Part shown: in pieces, positions 59,445 to 64,000 of the stretch
Layout: each line of letters opens with the position of its first letter
Numbering within the stretch: position 1 is the stretch's first letter
NCBI RefSeq assembly: GCF_021654115.1
Contig: NZ_JAIWJF010000002.1
Coordinates: 310,001-374,000, forward strand
DNA length: 64,000 nt
Direction: 5' to 3'
Origin: Furfurilactobacillus milii
GTDB taxonomy: Bacteria; Bacillota; Bacilli; Lactobacillales; Lactobacillaceae
The notes under the pieces: generated by a model
The model's database searches: none
The model's input: only the letters and a program-made list of their open reading frames with translations
What the model was told of the DNA's origin: nothing
Made by a program: the position numbers and the translations under genes

Positions 59445-60422
59445 ATGATAACGATCAGGGATATTGCAAATCAAGCGGGGGTGTCGGTTTCAACGGCGTC
59501 ACGAGCTTTGAACGATAATCCGCGGATTTCGGCGGCTACAAGACGACGTATTCAGTCGCTAGCAGCACGTTTGGGATACGTTCCCAACTATAATGCGAAG
59601 AGTTTAACCCGTGGTGAAGCAAACGTGGTCGGTGTCGTGTTTCCACCTAGTCAAAGTAGCACGCAGGGCAATCCATTCTTCATTGATGCGATGCGTGGCA
59701 TCAATAGGGTACTGACACAACGGCAGTATGTGCTATCTGTTGCGATTGGTGAAACTTCTGATGACGTATTGGCCAATGTGTCAGCGATGGTTGATCAGGC
59801 CAAGGTCAAACGCTTTGTTTTACTGTATTCCCACGAAGATGATCCTGTTGCCGATTATTTGCGGTTAGCTGGACTACGGTTTGTCATTGTTGGTCAACCA
59901 AGTGTTAGCCACGATGATGATTATGTTGACAATGACAATGTGGCTGCTGGTGAGGCGGGGGCAACGTATCTGATTGATAAGCTTCATGCTAACCGCCCAG
60001 TATTTGTTAGCTCTGCAGTAGACTGGCCGTACGAGCAAAATCGTCGTCAAGGATTTAAACAGGTTGCTACTAAGCGTGGCGTACCGACTGCCGAAACGCA
60101 GTTGCCACGCGCTGACGCACCGATTGCGTCGATAACCGAATGGCTTGAAAGTCATCCCAATATTGATGGTATTTTAGCCACAGATGATCTGATTGGGCTA
60201 TCGTTTTATCAACGATGGCAGCATGTTCATCCGGACGCACAGGTGCCACTGGTCAGCTACAACCGATCGATTTCGTTACCGTTGCCAAACGTCAATTTCC
60301 ATTCAATTGATTTGTATCCCGAACGCTTAGGTGCCGCTGCGGCTGAACTCGTTTTTCGCAAGCATTCAACGGAAGCAGGTCATGAGAATCGGATCATTCT
60401 GCCGTTTGAGCAGTTGAACTAA
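59445..60422 (+). CDS. malR: LacI-family repressor of the maltose genes
   Basis: 325-residue repressor: HTH ITIRDIANQAGVSVSTASRALNDNPRISAATRRRIQ at 2-37 and the hinge NAKSLTRGEAN near 53-63, then a sugar-binding-protein-like effector domain (VVGVVFPPSQ, GNPFFIDAMRGINRVL). It is close to MalR regulators of lactobacilli and lies directly before the maltose transporter and phosphorylase genes, whose promoter has two operator-like repeats. So MalR is the likely identity; direct binding is inference. Confidence 0.88.
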   Translation: MITIRDIANQAGVSVSTASRALNDNPRISAATRRRIQSLAARLGYVPNYNAKSLTRGEANVVGVVFPPSQSSTQGNPFFIDAMRGINRVLTQRQYVLSVAIGETSDDVLANVSAMVDQAKVKRFVLLYSHEDDPVADYLRLAGLRFVIVGQPSVSHDDDYVDNDNVAAGEAGATYLIDKLHANRPVFVSSAVDWPYEQNRRQGFKQVATKRGVPTAETQLPRADAPIASITEWLESHPNIDGILATDDLIGLSFYQRWQHVHPDAQVPLVSYNRSISLPLPNVNFHSIDLYPERLGAAAAELVFRKHSTEAGHENRIILPFEQLN

Positions 60423-60441
60423 TTAATGCGTTTAAAAATTG

Positions 60442-60497
60442 AAAGCCATCGCTATGATGACACCGAAAACAGGTGTTACGGTAGCAATGGCTTTTAT
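60442..60497 (+). terminator. intrinsic terminator after malR
   Basis: Outer stem AAAGCCAT / ATGGCTTT and inner ACACC / GGTGT with GCTA / TAGC between, then TTAT; T-rich tail. Confidence 0.85.
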
Positions 60498-60574
60498 TTG
60501 TGACTGATAAAGTGGAATTTCTAGACAGTTTGGCCAATTAAGACAAGTAAGTAAAAAAGTTTAAAAACTTTTTG

Positions 60575-60588
60575 TGCAAACGGTTGCA
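60575..60588. promoter_or_regulatory. maltose operator, copy 1
   Basis: TGCAAACGGTTGCA, a near-palindrome typical of MalR/CcpA (LacI-type) sites. The second copy lies exactly 20 bases on. Confidence 0.8.
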
Positions 60589-60612
60589 TTTTATTGTAAA
60601 CGGTTGCATAAT
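60584..60612 (+). promoter_or_regulatory. promoter of the maltose transporter gene
   Basis: TTGCAT (-35), 17-base spacer, CATAAT (-10). The -35 overlaps operator copy 1 and the -10 overlaps the end of copy 2, so bound repressor would block polymerase. Confidence 0.55.
60595..60608. promoter_or_regulatory. maltose operator, copy 2
   Basis: TGTAAACGGTTGCA, 13 of 14 bases as copy 1. It lies inside the promoter spacer. Confidence 0.8.
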
Positions 60613-60690
60613 AAATATCGATTAATCAACGTTGCTCAATAACAACGCGTTTGCAATTATTGGTTTGATTTTTGAAATGGAGGAAGCAAC

Positions 60691-62052
60691 ATGGCAGAGA
60701 ATAAGTCGTCATCGCAGAGCGTCGATAAAAAGCATAAATTACCGACATTACCTGCTAGTGTTATTTGGATGATCAGTTTTGGTTTTCTTGGAGTCCAAAT
60801 GGCCTTTTCGTTACAGAGCTCAAACATGGGTCGGATTTTCCAAACGATTGGGGCAGATCCAACCAAGTTAGGGGCGTTCTTCATCTTACCGCCGTTAGCT
60901 GGGTTGGTTGTTCAACCATTAGTTGGTTATTATTCAGACCGGACTTGGATGCCTAAACTTGGTCGCCGGATTCCTTACTTGTTAATTGGTGCCATTGTGG
61001 CGGTTATTGTCATGATGTTATTGCCAAACGCTGGTAGTTTTGGATTTGGTTATGCATCGCTGACGGCCCTTTGGTTTGGTGCTATTACCATTTTGTTCAT
61101 GGATTTATCCAGTAACGTTGCGATGCAACCATTCAAAATGATGGTTGGTGACATGGTCAACGATGACCAAAAAGGTTTTGCATACGGTGTTCAAAGTTTT
61201 CTTTCTAACACAGGTGCCGTTTTAGCTTCTGTCTTTCCGTTTTTACTGACAGCACTTGGTGTTGCCAACACAGCTAAAAAAGGTGTTGTACCACAATCTG
61301 TTGTTATTTCATTCTATGTTGGTGCGGTTATTCTGATCATTTGTAGCTTATTCACGGTTTTCCGTGTGAAGGAATACGATCCTGCTACGTACGCGCGGTA
61401 TCATAACATTGATGAAAATGCTAACAAAAAGAGCGAAAACATGTTCAAGTTGTTAGCACACGCGCCTAAAGTATTCTGGACTGTTACGGTCGTCCAATTC
61501 TTCTGTTGGATGGGGTTCCAGTATTTATGGACATACGGTACTGGTGCGATTTCTAAAAATGTTTGGCAAGCAGTTAACCCAGCAAGTGCAGGGTATCAGG
61601 CTGCTGGTAACTGGTTTGGTTTAATGTCAGCCGTTCAATCACTTGCTGCTGTTGTGTGGTCACTTGTTATTGCACGGGTACCAAACAACTTGCACAAGCA
61701 GGCGTACTCTTTAGGACTGGCCTTAGGAGCCGTTGGCTTTGGTTCAGTATTCTTTATCCACAACCGCTGGTTACTAATTGTTTCATTTATTTTAATCGGT
61801 ATTGCTTGGGCTTCAATGATGGCATTCCCATTCACAATCCTGACAAACGCACTTTCCGGTGCCAACATGGGAACCTATCTTGGGTTATTCAACGGTTCAA
61901 TTTGTTTGCCACAGATTGTTGCCAGTGTGCTTAGTTTTGGTTTGTTCCCACTTTTGGGTTCATCTATGCCTGTTATGATTTTACTTTCCGGTATTCTATT
62001 ATTAGTCGGTGCGCTTTCCGTTGGTATCGTTCACGAAACGTACGCGGAATAA
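60691..62052 (+). CDS. MFS maltose/sugar:proton symporter
   Basis: 453-residue transporter with about 12 membrane helices and a charged N-terminal tail (AENKSSSQSVDKKHK). MFS loop motif YYSDRTWMPKLGRRIPYLLIG near 88-108 and VGDMVNDDQKGFAYGVQSFLSNTGAV near 152-177 match the SLC45/GPH-like sugar symporters seen with maltose phosphorylase in lactobacilli. It sits between malR and maltose phosphorylase. Maltose import by proton symport is thus the likely role. AATGGAGGAAG precedes the ATG. Confidence 0.87.
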   Translation: MAENKSSSQSVDKKHKLPTLPASVIWMISFGFLGVQMAFSLQSSNMGRIFQTIGADPTKLGAFFILPPLAGLVVQPLVGYYSDRTWMPKLGRRIPYLLIGAIVAVIVMMLLPNAGSFGFGYASLTALWFGAITILFMDLSSNVAMQPFKMMVGDMVNDDQKGFAYGVQSFLSNTGAVLASVFPFLLTALGVANTAKKGVVPQSVVISFYVGAVILIICSLFTVFRVKEYDPATYARYHNIDENANKKSENMFKLLAHAPKVFWTVTVVQFFCWMGFQYLWTYGTGAISKNVWQAVNPASAGYQAAGNWFGLMSAVQSLAAVVWSLVIARVPNNLHKQAYSLGLALGAVGFGSVFFIHNRWLLIVSFILIGIAWASMMAFPFTILTNALSGANMGTYLGLFNGSICLPQIVASVLSFGLFPLLGSSMPVMILLSGILLLVGALSVGIVHETYAE

Positions 62053-62107
62053 GAGTGAGTTTGCACTGAGCAGAGAACAATATATGTGAGAAGGGACGAA
62101 TAAAACT

Positions 62108-64000
62108 ATGAAACAAACGTTTGACATCGAACCATGGAACGTGGTTACCCGCAAATTTGATCCAGAGGACAAGCGCCTCCAGGAATCAATGACTAGCCTT
62201 GGTAACGGTAATATGGGGCTCCGTGGCTTCTTTGAAGAAGATTACAGTGGCGATACTTTACCTGGTATTTATCTTGGGGGCGTGTGGTTCCCAGATAAGA
62301 CGCGTGTTGGCTGGTGGAAGAATGGTTATCCTGCTTACTTTGGTAAAGTTATCAACGCGGTCAACTTTATTAAGGTCAATGCGGTGATTAATGGCGAAAA
62401 GCTTGATTTGGCCAAAGATCAAGTGAGTGATTTTAAACTTGATTTGGACATGCAACATGCTTTGTTGACCCGGACATTCACCGTGACGAAGGGTGCAGCT
62501 AAGCTGGCTTTCACGTTTGAACGGTTTGTCAGCGCTGCACAAAAAGAGTTAGCGGTTATTCGAGTTAGTGTTAAAAACGTGGGCGATCAGGCTGTTAAGC
62601 TAGAATTAAACTCATCGCTGGATGCTGATGTTCAAAACGAAGACGCTAATTACGACGAACGGTTCTGGGATGTGTTGAATATTGACGGTACCAGTGACCA
62701 AGGTGAAGTGGTCACCAAGACCAAGCCAAATAACTTTGGCACGCCTCAATTTACAGTTGGGATGCAAATGACCAATAGGAGCACATTGCCAGCTGTTGAA
62801 AACGGTGTTCAAACCGCAACTGAAATCACGAATGAATTTGGTGGTGAATTGGCCGCCGGCGAGACCGCTCAGTTGGAAAAACGTGTGATTGTGGTAACAT
62901 CACGTGATTATGATGACCAAATTGCCTTAACAGCAGGAATGCACGACTTGACGGCAGACGTTAACAAGCAATCATTTGATGACCTTTACCAAGCACACAC
63001 GGCCGTTTGGGCTGACCGCTGGACAAAGAGTGATGTTTCCATTGAAGGGGACGTTGGTGCTCAACAGGGGATTCGTTTTAATCTGTTCCAGCTGTTCTCG
63101 ACCTACTATGGTGAAGATTCACGGTTGAATATCGGACCAAAGGGCTTCACTGGTGAAAAGTATGGTGGTGCTACCTACTGGGACACAGAAGCCTTTGCAG
63201 TACCCGTTTATCTTGGCGTAACGGATCAAAAAGTTACCCGCAATCTGCTGATGTATCGTTATCAACAATTGGATGGCGCTTACCACAATGCAAAGATGCA
63301 GGGACTTAAAGGTGCCTTGTTCCCAATGGTCACCTTTGATGGCATTGAATCACATAACGAATGGGAAATTACGTTTGAAGAAATTCATCGTAATGGTGAC
63401 ATCGCGTTTGCGATATACAACTACACGCGTTATACGGGCGACAAGAGTTATGTCTTACACGAAGGTAGCAAGGTATTGACGGAAATTTCCCGTTTTTGGG
63501 CTGACCGTGTTCACTTCTCCAAACGTAATCAACAGTACATGATTCATGGTGTCACAGGTCCAGATGAATACGAAAATAACGTTGACAACAACTGGTACAC
63601 AAACTACTTGGCTCAATGGACGTTGAAGTACACGTTGCAGGTATTACAAGAGGTTGATGCAAAGCAGGCGGCTGATTTAGCTGTTAGTGATGAAGAAAAG
63701 AAGCAATGGCAAGATATCGTCGACAAGATGTATCTGCCACACGATGACAAACTTGGCATTTTTGTTCAACATGATGGCTTCCTTGACAAGGATATCGAAC
63801 CAGTCAGTGCGATTCCTGCTGATCAATTGCCAATTAACCAACACTGGTCATGGGACAAAATCTTACGGTCACCTTACATTAAGCAAGGGGATGTCTTACA
63901 GGGCGTTTGGGACTTTATTGATGACTTTACACCTGCCCAAAAGAAGGCCAACTTTGATTTCTACGAGCCATTAACGGTTCATGAATCCAGCCTGTCCGCA
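62108..64000 (+). CDS. malP: maltose phosphorylase (GH65), 3' end cut by window
   Basis: Splits maltose with phosphate into glucose and beta-glucose 1-phosphate. Start MKQTFDIEPWNVVTRKFDP after AAGGGA; 631 codons are open to the window end, of about 750 expected. Seen: LGNGNMGLRGFFEEDY near 31-46, the long N-terminal beta domain, the (alpha/alpha)6 catalytic domain from about 310 (YWDTEAFAVP, GIESHNEWEITFEEIHRNGDIAFA). The general acid of the L. brevis enzyme, Glu487, is exactly residue 487 here in VTGPDEYENNVDNNWYTN. The first codons contain CAAACGTTTG (62114-62123), the core of the LacI-type operators at 12.3 kb. Confidence 0.95.
   Translation, partial: MKQTFDIEPWNVVTRKFDPEDKRLQESMTSLGNGNMGLRGFFEEDYSGDTLPGIYLGGVWFPDKTRVGWWKNGYPAYFGKVINAVNFIKVNAVINGEKLDLAKDQVSDFKLDLDMQHALLTRTFTVTKGAAKLAFTFERFVSAAQKELAVIRVSVKNVGDQAVKLELNSSLDADVQNEDANYDERFWDVLNIDGTSDQGEVVTKTKPNNFGTPQFTVGMQMTNRSTLPAVENGVQTATEITNEFGGELAAGETAQLEKRVIVVTSRDYDDQIALTAGMHDLTADVNKQSFDDLYQAHTAVWADRWTKSDVSIEGDVGAQQGIRFNLFQLFSTYYGEDSRLNIGPKGFTGEKYGGATYWDTEAFAVPVYLGVTDQKVTRNLLMYRYQQLDGAYHNAKMQGLKGALFPMVTFDGIESHNEWEITFEEIHRNGDIAFAIYNYTRYTGDKSYVLHEGSKVLTEISRFWADRVHFSKRNQQYMIHGVTGPDEYENNVDNNWYTNYLAQWTLKYTLQVLQEVDAKQAADLAVSDEEKKQWQDIVDKMYLPHDDKLGIFVQHDGFLDKDIEPVSAIPADQLPINQHWSWDKILRSPYIKQGDVLQGVWDFIDDFTPAQKKANFDFYEPLTVHESSLSA

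Overview
The window looks like chromosomal DNA from a low-to-mid GC Gram-positive bacterium of the family Lactobacillaceae. The evidence is the gene order tdk-prfA-prmC-sua5-glyA-upp-atpBEFHAGDC-DUF1146-murA-mbl-yidD-DUF2969-rodA, a murT/gatD pair, ezrA, a Lacto-usp/6S-type RNA in front of a small membrane gene and a usp gene, CcpA-type cre sites, and strong AAGGAGG-like ribosome binding sites. A maltose phosphorylase whose catalytic Glu falls at residue 487, as in the Lactobacillus brevis enzyme, and a Ddl of the Phe (D-Ala-D-Lac) type point to rod-shaped lactobacilli with intrinsic vancomycin resistance. I do not assign a species. No insertion sequence, CRISPR array, rRNA or intact prophage was seen.

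Layout. 0-9.7 kb: end of a GRP sugar transporter gene, pgi, an acetyltransferase, a secreted CHAP protein, a CPA1 Na+/H+ antiporter, a universal stress protein, then a small accessory pocket (two HTH proteins, tRNA-Glu(CUC), tRNA-Gln(CUG), a tandem repeat and a deoxyribosyltransferase-like gene), and uppP. 9.9-14.9 kb: a fructokinase/membrane protein/VOC operon divergent from a zinc alcohol/polyol dehydrogenase, with a cre site and two identical LacI-type operator cores between them, and a convergent LacI regulator. 15.2-18.8 kb: an opuCABCD-type compatible-solute ABC transporter. 18.8-19.3 kb: a gene-free stretch with a highly organised, pseudoknotted RNA fold, the most unusual object here. 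19.4-26.4 kb: serine hydrolase, manA, an amino acid permease, hypotheticals and murT/gatD. 26.6-44.4 kb: nucleotide, translation, F1Fo-ATPase and envelope (murA, mbl, rodA) genes. 44.5-59.4 kb: a C26 amidotransferase, DUF2785, ddl, tag, an XRE/TPR regulator, usp, 6S-like RNA, rarA, yueI, rpsD with a leader, a free-Met sulfoxide reductase, ezrA, a cysteine desulfurase and thiI. 59.4-64 kb: a maltose locus (malR, MFS transporter, maltose phosphorylase), cut by the window end.

How it works together. Sugar entry and early carbon flow (GRP transporter, pgi, manA, scrK, maltose import and phosphorolysis) are controlled by LacI-family repressors and CcpA sites visible in the DNA. The cell-wall genes (uppP, murA, murT/gatD, ddl, mbl, rodA, ezrA) cover precursor synthesis, amidation, elongation and division. 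Membrane energetics and osmotic balance are served by the ATP synthase, the CPA1 antiporter and OpuC.

Start sites were often moved downstream of the longest ORF to match a ribosome binding site; this is stated in each entry. All functions are inferred from sequence reading; no database search was possible.
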